Below are positions 49,033 to 57,901 of a stretch of 64,000 nt of DNA, in pieces. The stretch spans positions 4,920 through 68,919 of the forward strand of contig JBGQAU010000005.1 of the NCBI GenBank assembly GCA_041494445.1. Direction: 5' to 3'. Origin of the DNA: JAIQFR01 sp041494445. Its GTDB lineage: Bacteria > Acidobacteriota > Polarisedimenticolia > Polarisedimenticolales > JAIQFR01. Position 1 is the stretch's first letter. Each line of letters opens with the position of its first letter. The notes below the pieces were generated by a model that worked only from the letters and a program-made list of their open reading frames with translations, searched no databases and had not been told where the DNA came from. The translations under genes were made by a program, and so were the position numbers.

Positions 49033-50183
49033 GGATGGTCCTCGATCGCAGTCCGGCCCCGATCCCGTTCTTCCGGAATCATGGCCCGGAACTCCCGGAA
49101 GAGGTAAAGCGAGTCGTGCGGGCCGGGCGAGGCCTCCGGGTGGAACTGCACCGCAAGGAGGCTGGCGTCCCGATGCATGAACCCCTCGCAGGTCCCGTCG
49201 TTGAGGCTGAGGTGGGTGACCTCGGCGCCGGCGGGAAGCGACTCCGGAACCACGGAATAGCCGTGGTTCTGCGAGGTCACCGCGACCCGGCCGGTCCTGA
49301 GGTCCTTCACGGGGTGGTTCGCGCCCCGGTGCCCGAACTTGAGCTTGAACGTCCGCGCTCCCAAGGCCAGAGCGGCGATCTGGTGGCCCAGGCAGATGCC
49401 GAAGACCGGGAACCTGCCGAGGAGGGCACGCACCGCCTCGACGACGTACCCTGCCGATCGCGGATCGCCCGGGCCGTTCGAAAGAAACATCGCCTCGGGC
49501 TCGAGCGCGAGGGTATCCGGGGCGCTCGTGGTCGCCGGCACGACGGTCACGTCGAACCCGTGGTCGTGAAGCAGGCGGAAGATGTTCCGTTTCGCACCGA
49601 GGTCGAAAGCCACGCAGCGGATCCGCCTGCGCCGCACGCCCTCCGTGGGCGCCGGCGCGAAACGCCGGTCCCGCCCTCCGCTCCAGGGGTGCGTCGAGTC
49701 GCACGTCACCTCTCGAACGAGGTCGAGCGTCTCGAGCCGCGGCGCCTCCCGGGCCTTCCGCACCAGAGATTGGGGATCGCGGTCCGTCGTCGAGAGCGCG
49801 CCTCGCAACGCGCCGACCGTCCGGATCCGCCGTGTGATCGCCCGGGTGTCCACCTCGGAGATCCCGACGACGCCGTGCTCCCGGAGGTACTGGTTCAGGT
49901 CCTGGTTCGCGCGCCAGTTGGACGAAAAACGGCTGTACTCCCTGACCGCGAACCCCTCCGCCACCGGCGTGTCCGCCTCGTGGTCCACGGGGTTCACTCC
50001 CGTGTTGCCGATCTCGGGGCACGTCATCACGACGATCTGCCCCTTGTAGGAGGGGTCGGTCAGGACCTCCTGGTACCCGGTCATCGACGTGTTGAAGACC
50101 ACCTCGCCGGCGCGCTCGCCCGGGGCGCCGAACGCGCGTCCGCGATAGACGCTGCCGTCTTCGAGCGCCAGGATCGCCTCCAC
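49029..50183 (-). CDS. carA: Carbamoyl-phosphate synthase small subunit
   Basis: A 384-residue glutamine amidotransferase subunit. The N-terminal domain (ALEDGSVYRGRAFG, GYQEVLTDPSYKGQIVVMT) is followed by a class I amidotransferase domain with the nucleophile Cys in GICLGHQI and the His-Glu pair in QFHPEASPGP. It provides ammonia from glutamine for carbamoyl phosphate in pyrimidine and arginine synthesis. The large subunit is not in the window. It follows the beta-lactamase-fold hydrolase by one base. Confidence 0.94.
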   Translation of the reverse strand: MEAILALEDGSVYRGRAFGAPGERAGEVVFNTSMTGYQEVLTDPSYKGQIVVMTCPEIGNTGVNPVDHEADTPVAEGFAVREYSRFSSNWRANQDLNQYLREHGVVGISEVDTRAITRRIRTVGALRGALSTTDRDPQSLVRKAREAPRLETLDLVREVTCDSTHPWSGGRDRRFAPAPTEGVRRRRIRCVAFDLGAKRNIFRLLHDHGFDVTVVPATTSAPDTLALEPEAMFLSNGPGDPRSAGYVVEAVRALLGRFPVFGICLGHQIAALALGARTFKLKFGHRGANHPVKDLRTGRVAVTSQNHGYSVVPESLPAGAEVTHLSLNDGTCEGFMHRDASLLAVQFHPEASPGPHDSLYLFREFRAMIPEERDRGRTAIEDHP

Positions 50184-50184
50184 T

Positions 50185-51036
50185 TCAGGCCCCCGGCTCG
50201 GCGGCGCGGGCGCGGAGTCGCCCGTCCTTCTCCTCGAGTGTCGCGGCCGGCATCTCTTCGTCGTGCTCGAACACCAGGAGCCAGCCGTCGCGCGCGGCCT
50301 CGGGGAGAATTCGCCGCTTGGTCGCGAGCGTGACCAGCGGCTCGAGATCGTAGCCCATCACGTACGGGTACGGGACGTGGCTCGCCGTCGGCACGAGGTC
50401 CGCGAGGAACGCCACGGTTCCCTCGGGAGTGACCAGGACGGGAATTTGCATGTGCGGCGTGTGCCCAGGCGCCGGCCGGAGCTCTACACCCGCACCGATC
50501 CGCACGGTTCCATCCACCGGCTCGAGGCGACCCTCGGCGAGGAGCGGCTCGTAGTTCTCCGGGAGATAGGATGCCCGAGTTCGCTCGTTGGCCGACCGCG
50601 CGGTTTCGATCTCCCCACGCTGAACGACGTATTTCGCGTTCGGGAACGCCGCGACGACCTCGCCGCGCGCGTTCCGCTCGGTGTTTCCCCCGGCGTGGTC
50701 GAAGTGGAGGTGCGTGTTCACCACCAGGTCGATCTGCTCGGGGGAGATCCCGGCGGGCGCGAGGATCTCCGCCGCGGACTTCGGCTCGAGCCCGTAGATG
50801 TCTCTTTGCTTCGCATCCCATTTGGTCCCCGCGCCGGTGTCCAGCAGGACGCGGCGCGTGCCGTCCTCGATCAGGAGCAGGTTCATTCCCAGCCGAATGC
50901 GGTTCCGCTCGTCGGGGGGCCGCTCCTTCTCCCACAGCGGACGCGGAACGACGCCGAACATCGCCCCACCATCGAGCTTCAGGGAGCCCGCCCCGAGCAA
51001 GGTGATACGGAGGTCTCCTCTAAGGAATCGTACCAA
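50185..51036 (-). CDS. Metallo-beta-lactamase-fold hydrolase
   Basis: A 283-residue MBL-fold hydrolase. The metal motif THLHFDHAGG is at residues 109-118, followed by PGHTPHMQI, FLADLVPTAS and FEHDEE. The class hydrolyses lactones, thioesters or phosphodiesters; substrate is unknown. The start is TTG at 51036 with AGGA upstream, not certain. A divergent promoter lies upstream of it; carA follows. Confidence 0.78.
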   Translation of the reverse strand: MVRFLRGDLRITLLGAGSLKLDGGAMFGVVPRPLWEKERPPDERNRIRLGMNLLLIEDGTRRVLLDTGAGTKWDAKQRDIYGLEPKSAAEILAPAGISPEQIDLVVNTHLHFDHAGGNTERNARGEVVAAFPNAKYVVQRGEIETARSANERTRASYLPENYEPLLAEGRLEPVDGTVRIGAGVELRPAPGHTPHMQIPVLVTPEGTVAFLADLVPTASHVPYPYVMGYDLEPLVTLATKRRILPEAARDGWLLVFEHDEEMPAATLEEKDGRLRARAAEPGA

Positions 51037-51114
51037 TAAAGGATCCTCTTACTCGGTCGTCGGGTGGCCTTAACACGCCCCGCCCCCCCGGGCGCGCCCT
51101 TGAGGTGGGGTGCT

Positions 51115-51143
51115 ACAGTAGCGAAAGCGCGGAACGGCGTCAA
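51115..51143 (-). promoter_or_regulatory. Sigma70-like promoter for the hydrolase-carA operon
   Basis: On the minus strand TTGACG (51143-51138), 17 bases, TACTGT (51120-51115), about 80 bases upstream of the MBL-fold gene. Confidence 0.55.
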
Positions 51144-51191
51144 CAGAAATCCTCAAGATTCCGCTCCGCCGCGGCGAGCGAACTCCTTTCG

Positions 51192-51220
51192 TTGACACCC
51201 CTTGGCCCCTGTGCTACTTT
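51192..51220 (+). promoter_or_regulatory. Sigma70-like promoter for tRNA-Val and thrS
   Basis: A perfect TTGACA (51192-51197), 17 bases, TACTTT (51215-51220), about 50 bases upstream of tRNA-Val. The divergent arrangement with 51115-51143 is clear. Confidence 0.6.
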
Positions 51221-51271
51221 CGCCGCTCGCCGCGGCGGTCCAGCTTCGGCCGGTGCGGTGCGGTTTGCAGA

Positions 51272-51346
51272 AGGCGCGTAGCTCAGGGGGAGAGCGCTAC
51301 CTTGACACGGTAGAAGTCCGCGGTTCAAATCCGCGCGCGCCTACCA
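51272..51346 (+). tRNA. tRNA-Val (anticodon GAC)
   Basis: A 75-base tRNA with encoded CCA. Acceptor AGGCGCG pairs with CGCGCCT, D-arm GCTC/GAGC, anticodon stem CTACC/GGTAG with loop TTGACAC (anticodon GAC), T-arm CGCGG/CCGCG. It ends immediately before thrS, with the CCA followed by the region containing alternative thrS starts. Confidence 0.94.
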
Positions 51347-51431
51347 TGTGACGTGGCTCGATGGCCTTTGCCGGAGGGCGGAGGTCAAAGTGGATGTTCG
51401 TCCCGGACGGGGCGCACGAGGAACACGCGGG

Positions 51432-53363
51432 ATGTTGGGCGGAGAAGACAGGATCGATGTCGAGCTGGCCGACGGGACCGTCCGCCGCGTCCCCCGGGAC
51501 ATCACGCCGCTCGACCTGGCGAGAGAGATCGGCGGTGACCTCGCCGCTTCCGCCGTGGCGGTTCGTGTGGACGGCGAGCCCGCCGACCTCAAGCGGCCTC
51601 TGACGCGCGACGCGCGCATCGAGTTCGTCGCTCCACCCGATCCCCTGGCCCTCGAAGTCCTCCGGCACTCCACCGCTCACGCGACCGCCCAGGCGGTGCA
51701 GGAGCTGTTCCCCGGAACGAAGATCGCTCAGGGGCCGGTGATCGAAAACGGCTTCTACTACGACTTCGACCGCGAGACGCCGTTTTCGGACGCGGACCTC
51801 GCCGCCATCGAGGGCCGGGTCGCGGAGATCGTCCGCCGGGACCTTCCGATCGAGCGTCTCGAGCTTCCCCGTGAGCAGGCGATCGCCTTCTTCGAGAAGG
51901 AGGGGGAGCCCTACAAGGTCTACTTCGCGACCACCAAGGGCGGGGAGACGGTCTCGATCTACCGCCAGGGGGAGTGGACCGACTTCTGCCGTGGACCGCA
52001 CCTCCCCTCCACGGCGAGGCTAGGAGCGTTCAAGCTCCTCTCGGTCGCCGGGGCCTACTGGCTCGGCGACGAGCGGAACAAGATGCTCCAGCGGATCTAC
52101 GGGACGGCGTTCTTCTCCCGCGAGGAGCTCGAGGCCCACCTCACGCTCCTCGAGGAGGCGCGGAAGCGCGACCACCGGAAGCTCGGGAGGGAGCTGGGCC
52201 TCTTCTCGTTCCACCCGGAGGCCCCGGCGAGCCCGTTCTTCCATCCGAAGGGCGCGCTCGTCTACAACCTCATGGTCGCCTACGTCCGCGAGCTGTACGC
52301 CCGGTACGGGTACACCGAGGTCATCACCCCGCAGATCTTCGACGCGTCCCTCTGGAAAAGGTCGGGCCACTACGAGCACTACCGGGACAACATGTTCTTC
52401 ACCGAGGCGGAAGGGCGGGAATACGCGGTCAAGCCGATGAACTGCCCCTCGCATTGCCTGATGTACTCCGAGGGGCGCCACTCTTACCGCGAGCTGCCGA
52501 TGCGCCTGGCCGATTTCGGGCGGCTCCACCGCAACGAGCTGTCGGGAGTCACCGCGGGCCTCACCCGCGTCCGCAGCTTCGCCCAGGACGACGCCCACAT
52601 CTTCTGCACGCCGGAACAGATCCAGGCCGAGGTGGAGGACCTGGTTCGGATGTACCTCGAGACCTACGCGCTGTTCGGGCTGCCGGAGGTGAGAATCTTC
52701 CTCGCGACGCGCCCTCCCAAGCGGGCGGGCGAGGACTCGTTGTGGGACCGGGCCGAGGCGGCGCTCGAGGGGGCGCTCCGCCGGAGCGGCCAGCCGTACA
52801 AGCTGAACCCGGGCGAAGGCGCGTTCTACGGCCCGAAGATCGACTTCATCGTCCTGGACGCCATCCGCAGGGAGCACCAGCTCGGGACCGTGCAGCTCGA
52901 CTACGTTCTCCCCGAGCGGTTCGACCTGCGTTTCATCGACGCCCAGGACAAGGAGCAGCGGCCCGTGATGATCCACCGGGCCATGCTCGGGTCGCTCGAG
53001 CGGTTCTTCGGTATCTTGATCGAGCACTGCGCGGGAGCGTTTCCCCCGTGGCTGGCCCCGGAGCAGGCGCGGGTCCTCCCGATCACGGAGCGGGCGATCC
53101 CGTGGTCGAACGAGGTGCGGGACGAGCTCGTAGCCAGCGGGCTCAGGGCTCGCGTCGACGCCCGCAGCGAGAAAATCGGGGCGAAGATCCGCGAGGCGCA
53201 GCTTGAAAAGGTCCCCTGGATGCTGGTGGTGGGGGACCGCGAGTCCGCCGATCGGACCGTCGCGGTCCGATCGCGCCGGGGCGGCGACCAGGGGGCCGTA
53301 GCCATCGAGGCATTCATCGAGAATGCGCGGACCATCGTCGCGCAACGGAAGAGCGAGCCCTGA
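51432..53363 (+). CDS. thrS: Threonyl-tRNA synthetase
   Basis: A 643-residue class II synthetase. An N-terminal TGS domain (RIDVELADGTVRRVPRDITPL) is followed by the editing domain (LRHSTAHATAQAVQELF) and the catalytic core (KPMNCPSHCLMY, FGRLHRNE, and QAEVEDLVRMYLETY) and a C-terminal anticodon-binding domain (RVLPITE, VVGDRE). The zinc-binding Cys in MNCPSH is present. The ATG at 51432 with AGGA upstream gives normal length; a GTG at 51390 with GGAGGT is also possible. tRNA-Val precedes it. Confidence 0.94.
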   Translation: MLGGEDRIDVELADGTVRRVPRDITPLDLAREIGGDLAASAVAVRVDGEPADLKRPLTRDARIEFVAPPDPLALEVLRHSTAHATAQAVQELFPGTKIAQGPVIENGFYYDFDRETPFSDADLAAIEGRVAEIVRRDLPIERLELPREQAIAFFEKEGEPYKVYFATTKGGETVSIYRQGEWTDFCRGPHLPSTARLGAFKLLSVAGAYWLGDERNKMLQRIYGTAFFSREELEAHLTLLEEARKRDHRKLGRELGLFSFHPEAPASPFFHPKGALVYNLMVAYVRELYARYGYTEVITPQIFDASLWKRSGHYEHYRDNMFFTEAEGREYAVKPMNCPSHCLMYSEGRHSYRELPMRLADFGRLHRNELSGVTAGLTRVRSFAQDDAHIFCTPEQIQAEVEDLVRMYLETYALFGLPEVRIFLATRPPKRAGEDSLWDRAEAALEGALRRSGQPYKLNPGEGAFYGPKIDFIVLDAIRREHQLGTVQLDYVLPERFDLRFIDAQDKEQRPVMIHRAMLGSLERFFGILIEHCAGAFPPWLAPEQARVLPITERAIPWSNEVRDELVASGLRARVDARSEKIGAKIREAQLEKVPWMLVVGDRESADRTVAVRSRRGGDQGAVAIEAFIENARTIVAQRKSEP

Positions 53364-53386
53364 CCCGGCTCGCCGGAGCGAAGACC

Positions 53387-53581
53387 ATGCCCAAGCTCAA
53401 GACCCATCGAGGCGCGGCCAAGCGGTTCAAGAAGACCGCGTCCGGGAAGTTCAAGCGCGCAAAAGCCTATAAGAGCCACATCCTGACCAAGAAAACGACC
53501 AAGCGGAAGCGCGGCCTCGACATGCCGGCGCTCGTCTCTCCCGCCGATCGGAAGCGAGTCGCGAGGATGCTTCCGAACTGA
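53387..53581 (+). CDS. rpmI: Ribosomal protein bL35
   Basis: A 64-residue bL35: MPKLKTHRGAAKRFKKTASGKFKR followed by AYKSHILTKKTTKRKR and a C-terminal ADRKRVARMLPN. It lies 24 bases after thrS. The infC gene normally between thrS and rpmI is absent here. GCGAAGACC precedes the start without a strong site. Confidence 0.95.
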   Translation: MPKLKTHRGAAKRFKKTASGKFKRAKAYKSHILTKKTTKRKRGLDMPALVSPADRKRVARMLPN

Positions 53582-53680
53582 CGGGGGACGGCGCAACCGC
53601 CCCGCGACGGCGGGGGAGTTCGAGGCCGACGCATTCCCGCCGCTCGGATCCCTCGGGGTTCGACGGCAAGGAGGACGGCG

Positions 53681-54043
53681 ATGTCCCGGGTGAAACGCGG
53701 CAACAAGCGACGTCTCAAGCGGAAGAAGATCCTCCGCAGGGCGAAGGGATACTACCTCGCGAAGTCCAAGCTCTACCGGATCGCGAAGCAACAGGTGGAG
53801 CGTTCGCTGGCCTTCGCCTTCCGCGACCGACGTGCCAAGAAGCGCGACTTCCGGCGGCTCTGGATCGTGAGGATCAACGCCGCAGCGCGCCTCCACGAAA
53901 TGTCTTATTCGGCGCTGATGCATGGTCTCAAGGTCGCCGGAGTGCATCTCGACCGGAAGATCTTGGCCGACCTGGCGGTCCACGACCCCGCGGCCTTCGC
54001 CCGGGTGGTCGCCGCCGCCCGCCAGGCGGCCGCCGGCGCCTGA
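53681..54043 (+). CDS. rplT: Ribosomal protein bL20
   Basis: A 120-residue bL20 with the basic N-terminal helix (RVKRGNKRRLKRKKILRRAKGYY) and the globular C-terminal part (RDRRAKKRDFRRLWIVRINAAAR, YSALMHGLKVAGVHLDRKILADLA). It binds 23S rRNA and assists assembly. GGAGG lies ten bases upstream of the ATG. It precedes pheS. Confidence 0.96.
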   Translation: MSRVKRGNKRRLKRKKILRRAKGYYLAKSKLYRIAKQQVERSLAFAFRDRRAKKRDFRRLWIVRINAAARLHEMSYSALMHGLKVAGVHLDRKILADLAVHDPAAFARVVAAARQAAAGA

Positions 54044-54053
54044 CGGGGAGTCG

Positions 54054-55079
54054 GTGCGCGACGAGCTGGAGCGGATCGAAAGAGACTTCTCCGAGGCCCT
54101 CTCCGGCGCCCGGGGCAGGCCCGACGCGGTGGAGTCGGCTCGAGTCCGCTTTCTCGGGCGCAAGGGAGAGATCCAGGTCCTCATGAAGCGGCTGGCCGCC
54201 TTGGGGCCCCTGGAGCGCCCGACCGCCGGCAAGGCCATCAACGAGCTCAAGGAGAGGATCGTCTCGGCCCTTAAGTCCGCCTCGAGGGACGCGGACGCAG
54301 CGAGACGGGGCGAGGCGTTCGCCCGCGACCGGGTGGACGTCACCCTCCCCTCTCGGGTTCCCTGGCTGGGCTCCCTCCACCCCGTTACCCACGCCCGGCG
54401 CGAGCTGGAGCGGATCTTCCGCGAGATGGGCTACTCCGTCGCGAGCGGTCCGGAGGTCGAGGACGACTTCCACAACTTCGAGGCGCTCAACCTCCCGCCC
54501 GACCACCCGGCCCGCGACGCCACCGACACGTTCTACGTGGAGGGGGACCTGCTCCTCAGAACCCACACCTCGCCCGTCCAGATTCGCACCATGGAGGGGC
54601 AGGCACCGCCGATCCGGATGATTTGCCCGGGACGGGTCTTCCGGCGCGACCTCGATGCCACGCACCTGCCGATGTTCCATCAACTCGAGGCCCTCGTGGT
54701 GGACGAGGGGATCTCGATGGCCGACCTCAAGAGAACCGTCGCCGAGCTGTGGCGGAGGTTCTTCGGTAGCGACGTGAGAACGCGGCTCCGCCCGGGCTAC
54801 TTCCCCTTCGTCGAACCCGGGTGCGAGTACGACATTTCCTGCCGGGTCTGCGGCGGCTCCGGCTGCCGCATCTGCAAGGGGTCGGGCTGGCTCGAGCTCG
54901 GGGGGGCCGGCATGGTCCACCCCGCGGTCTTCGAGGCGGTGGGGATCGATCCCGAGCGTTATACCGGATTCGCCTTCGGCCTCGGCATCGACCGGATCGC
55001 GATGATGCGGTACGGAATCGACGACCTTCGCCTCCTGATGGAAAACGACGCCCGGTTCCTCGCGCAGTTTCCCGTGTAG
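54054..55079 (+). CDS. pheS: Phenylalanyl-tRNA synthetase alpha subunit
   Basis: A 341-residue class II alpha subunit. N-terminal coiled coil (ELERIERDFSEAL), then the core: PVTHARRELERIFREMGY, VRPFHTSPVQ-type motif (RTHTSPVQIRTM), FRRDLDATHLPMFHQLEA, and GFAFGLGIDRIAMM. A four-Cys zinc-like insert, CRVCGG and CRICKG, is present in many bacterial PheS. The GTG start has GGGGAG upstream; pheT follows after 41 bases. Confidence 0.94.
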   Translation: MRDELERIERDFSEALSGARGRPDAVESARVRFLGRKGEIQVLMKRLAALGPLERPTAGKAINELKERIVSALKSASRDADAARRGEAFARDRVDVTLPSRVPWLGSLHPVTHARRELERIFREMGYSVASGPEVEDDFHNFEALNLPPDHPARDATDTFYVEGDLLLRTHTSPVQIRTMEGQAPPIRMICPGRVFRRDLDATHLPMFHQLEALVVDEGISMADLKRTVAELWRRFFGSDVRTRLRPGYFPFVEPGCEYDISCRVCGGSGCRICKGSGWLELGGAGMVHPAVFEAVGIDPERYTGFAFGLGIDRIAMMRYGIDDLRLLMENDARFLAQFPV

Positions 55080-55120
55080 GGGGGCCGGGGCGCGCGGCCC
55101 GGCTCCGGTGAGAAGCGCCC

Positions 55121-57184
55121 ATGCTCGTATCGCTGAAGTGGCTCGCCGAGATCTGCGACCTCTCGGGGATCGACGCGCCCGGCGCCGCCGCCGCCCTCAC
55201 CGCGCGCGGGCTCACCGTGGATGCGATCCTCGAAGGGAGCGACGGCGCGGTGCTCGACGTGGACGTCCCGGCGAACCGCCCCGACTGTCTCGGACACCTC
55301 GGGCTCGCCCGGGAGCTCTCCGCCGCCTTCGGCCGGCGGCTTCTCCCCCGCCCCGGCGCGCCTGCCGCGTCCGGAGAGCCGGTCACGACCTTCCTCCGGC
55401 TGGAGATCGACGCCCCGGACCTCTGCCCCTGCTACACCGCGAGGGTGGTCCGCGGCGTCCGTATCGCCGCCTCGCCCGCGTGGGTCTCCGCTCGCCTCGA
55501 AGCCTGCGGCCTGCGCGCCGTCAACAACGTCGTCGACGCGTCGAATCTCGTGCTGCTCGAGCTCGGGCACCCCATTCACACCTTCGACCTCTCCCGGCTC
55601 GGCGGCCGCGAGATCCGCGTGCGACGCGCGGCCGAAGGTGAGCGCCTGACCACTCTCGACGGCATCGAGCGAGCGTTAACGCCCGATATGCTGGTGATCG
55701 CCGACGCGGCGCGTCCCTTGGCGCTCGCCGGCGTGATGGGAGGCGCCGAGAGCGAGATCGGGCCGTCCACCCGCGACGTCCTGATCGAGGCGGCGTACTT
55801 CCTCCCGCGGTCCGTCCGCAAGACCGCGCGGCGGCTCGGCCTCGTGACCGACGCCAGCCAACGGTTCGAGCGCGGAGCCGACCCGAACGGAGTGCTCGCG
55901 GCCCAGGACATGGCGGTGCGGCTCCTGGCGGAACTCGCCGGCGGCGTCGCCGTGCCCGGTGTCCTCGAGGCCCGTCCCGTTCCGTTCGAGCCGAAAGAGC
56001 TCGCTCTGCGACCGGAGCGGGTGCTCCGCCTTCTCGGCTTCGACGCGGGACGCGACGCGATCCGTGGCGCGCTCGAGGCACTCGCCCTCTTCCCACGAGA
56101 CGTCGAGGGCGGGGCGATCGCCGTGCGTCCTCCGTCGTGGCGAGTCGATCTCCAGCGCGAGGCGGACCTTGTGGAAGAGGTCGCCCGGCACCTCGGATAC
56201 GACCGGATCCCGGAGTCCTCCGGCACCGCGGTGGCACCGTCCCCGGGAGGCCCCCGCGAGTCCGCCGAGGAGCGGTGCAGGACGCTCCTCGCCCACCTCG
56301 GCTTTCACGAGGCGTTCAACTACGCGATGCTCGCCGCCGGCGAGGACTCCCCTTTCGTCCCCCCCGGGCTCGCGCCCGCGCTCGCGATCTCGAACCCCAT
56401 AGCCGAGACGCTGGCGAAGCTGAGGCGCTCGCTGCTGCCCGGCCTTCTCCGCTCCGCCGATCTCAACTTGCGCCGGGGGGCGTCCGACGTACGGCTCTTC
56501 GAGATCGGCCGCGTGTTCCTGCGCCGGACCGCGGGAGAGTTCCCCGAGGAGCCCTCGAGGGCCGCGATCGCCTGGGCCGGGGCCGCAGCGCCGCGCCACT
56601 GGAGCGGGCGCGGGGTGGAGACGGATTTCGCCGGCGCCGCTGGCATCGTCGATGCGCTGGTCGGCGCGCTACGGCCCGGCCTTTCCGCGGAGCGCCTCCC
56701 GGCGGACCTCGAAGGATTGCACCCGGGGCGCTCGGCCGCGTGGACGCCGCCGGACGGCGAGCCCTTCGCCTGGTGCGGCGAGGTCCACCCCGACATCGCC
56801 CGTTCGATGGATCTGGCGCTGCCGGTGCATCTCGCCGAGGTGGACCTCTCCCGCCTTCTGCGCCACGCCGGGACCGGGATGCGCAGCGCCCCCCTGCCCC
56901 GTGTGCCTGCGGTCACGAGGGATCTCTCGCTCGTCGTAGGACCGCGGACGGGCTGGAGGCGACTGGTTACCGCCCTCGCGGCGGTTCCTGCCCCGGCCCC
57001 CGTCCGGTTCGAGGCGCTCGACCGGTACCAGGGGGAACCCCTCGCCCCCGGGGAGGTCTCGATCACGGTGCGTGTTATCCTCCAGCCGATGGAGCGGACG
57101 TTGACCGACGTCGAAACGGAGGCGTACCGTAAGGCGCTGGTCGAAGCCGCCGAGTCAGCGCCGGAGGTGAGGCTTCGTTCGTGA
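55121..57184 (+). CDS. pheT: Phenylalanyl-tRNA synthetase beta subunit lacking EMAP-like domain
   Basis: A 687-residue beta subunit. B1 begins MLVSLKWLAEICDLSG and runs directly into VDVPANRPDCLGHLGLAREL, so the usual EMAP-like tRNA-binding domain of about 100 residues is missing. The B3/4 editing region (NNVVDASNLVLLELGHPIH, ALAGVMGGAESEI), B5 and catalytic-like domains, and the C-terminal FDX-ACB domain (RVPAVTRDLSLVV, ISITVRVILQP-type) remain. Length is about 110 below normal. Together with pheS it charges tRNA-Phe. Confidence 0.92.
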   Translation: MLVSLKWLAEICDLSGIDAPGAAAALTARGLTVDAILEGSDGAVLDVDVPANRPDCLGHLGLARELSAAFGRRLLPRPGAPAASGEPVTTFLRLEIDAPDLCPCYTARVVRGVRIAASPAWVSARLEACGLRAVNNVVDASNLVLLELGHPIHTFDLSRLGGREIRVRRAAEGERLTTLDGIERALTPDMLVIADAARPLALAGVMGGAESEIGPSTRDVLIEAAYFLPRSVRKTARRLGLVTDASQRFERGADPNGVLAAQDMAVRLLAELAGGVAVPGVLEARPVPFEPKELALRPERVLRLLGFDAGRDAIRGALEALALFPRDVEGGAIAVRPPSWRVDLQREADLVEEVARHLGYDRIPESSGTAVAPSPGGPRESAEERCRTLLAHLGFHEAFNYAMLAAGEDSPFVPPGLAPALAISNPIAETLAKLRRSLLPGLLRSADLNLRRGASDVRLFEIGRVFLRRTAGEFPEEPSRAAIAWAGAAAPRHWSGRGVETDFAGAAGIVDALVGALRPGLSAERLPADLEGLHPGRSAAWTPPDGEPFAWCGEVHPDIARSMDLALPVHLAEVDLSRLLRHAGTGMRSAPLPRVPAVTRDLSLVVGPRTGWRRLVTALAAVPAPAPVRFEALDRYQGEPLAPGEVSITVRVILQPMERTLTDVETEAYRKALVEAAESAPEVRLRS

Positions 57185-57215
57185 CCGGCGCCGCGCCGGG
57201 ATTGACAATTGACAG

Positions 57216-57503
57216 ATGAGCGAAACGAAGATTAGACTCTTGGAAGATCGCGTCCTTCAGGCGGTTGCGCGGGTACGGTCCCTCAGGGAAGAGCGCGACC
57301 GCGCCGAGGGCGAGCTGCGAGAGCTGCGCCGGAGGCTCGAGGAACTCGAGGAGGAGGCGGATCGCCTGCGCCACGGACTCGCGCCGGCAGCGGTCGGCCA
57401 GGTACGAGGCGTCCTCGAGGCGGCCGTTTTGGAGCTCCGGGAAGAGGACGACCCGACGGCGGCGCGGAAGGGAGAGCGCCGGCAGGTGGAGCGTGGCGAA
57501 TGA
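57216..57503 (+). CDS. Small coiled-coil protein (ZapB-like position)
   Basis: A 95-residue, almost entirely helical protein with strong heptads (LREERDRAEGELRELRRRLEEL). It precedes zapA with an overlap (ATGA), the position often held by ZapB-like coiled-coil division proteins. A role in Z-ring support is likely by context but the sequence shows only coiled coil. Confidence 0.55.
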   Translation: MSETKIRLLEDRVLQAVARVRSLREERDRAEGELRELRRRLEELEEEADRLRHGLAPAAVGQVRGVLEAAVLELREEDDPTAARKGERRQVERGE

Positions 57504-57808
57504 GCGAGATGGACAGGGAGGAGGCCCGGCCGACGTCGGTGACGATCTTCGGCCGGACCTACCACCTCCGCGGCGAGGGCGACCCGGTGTACCTCGCCGA
57601 ACTGGCGGCCGAGGTGGACCGAAGGATGAACGAAGTCGCCGACGCCACGGGCACGGCGGACACCCTGAAGGTCGCCATCCTGGCCGCGCTGAACATCGCG
57701 GACGAGAGGTTTCAGGCCGGCCGGGCAAGGACCGCGCAGCTGGATGGGGAAGACGAGGCCCGGCTGGACCGGCTGTTGGCCCTGCTCGACGCGGTTCTCG
57801 ACGAGTAG
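57500..57808 (+). CDS. zapA: Cell-division protein ZapA
   Basis: A 102-residue ZapA: VTIFGRTYHLRGEGDPVYLAELAAEVDRRMNEV and the coiled C-terminal part (LKVAILAALNIADERFQ). ZapA bundles FtsZ polymers. It overlaps the preceding coiled-coil gene and is followed by a 6S RNA gene, as in other zapA loci. Confidence 0.88.
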   Translation: MSEMDREEARPTSVTIFGRTYHLRGEGDPVYLAELAAEVDRRMNEVADATGTADTLKVAILAALNIADERFQAGRARTAQLDGEDEARLDRLLALLDAVLDE

Positions 57809-57901
57809 GGCCGGGCGCGGGCCGTGCTGACGCGGCCTGGCGGATCGAGCGCGCGACGAACGATTGGAAGGCGGTAGGACGCGGAGTCGAGGTAGCGAAA
57901 G

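Noticed and set aside
51348..51431. Upstream start for thrS giving a 671-residue protein
   Set aside because: The first codons overlap tRNA-Val flanking DNA and lack a ribosome site; a shorter start fits ThrRS length.
53582..53680. Possible infC remnant between rpmI and rplT
   Set aside because: The 99-base gap is too short and shows no IF3 motif.
57201..57230. TTGACA with TTAGAC inside the coiled-coil gene start as a promoter
   Set aside because: The -10 would fall within the coding region and the operon pheT-zapA seems continuous; too weak to list.
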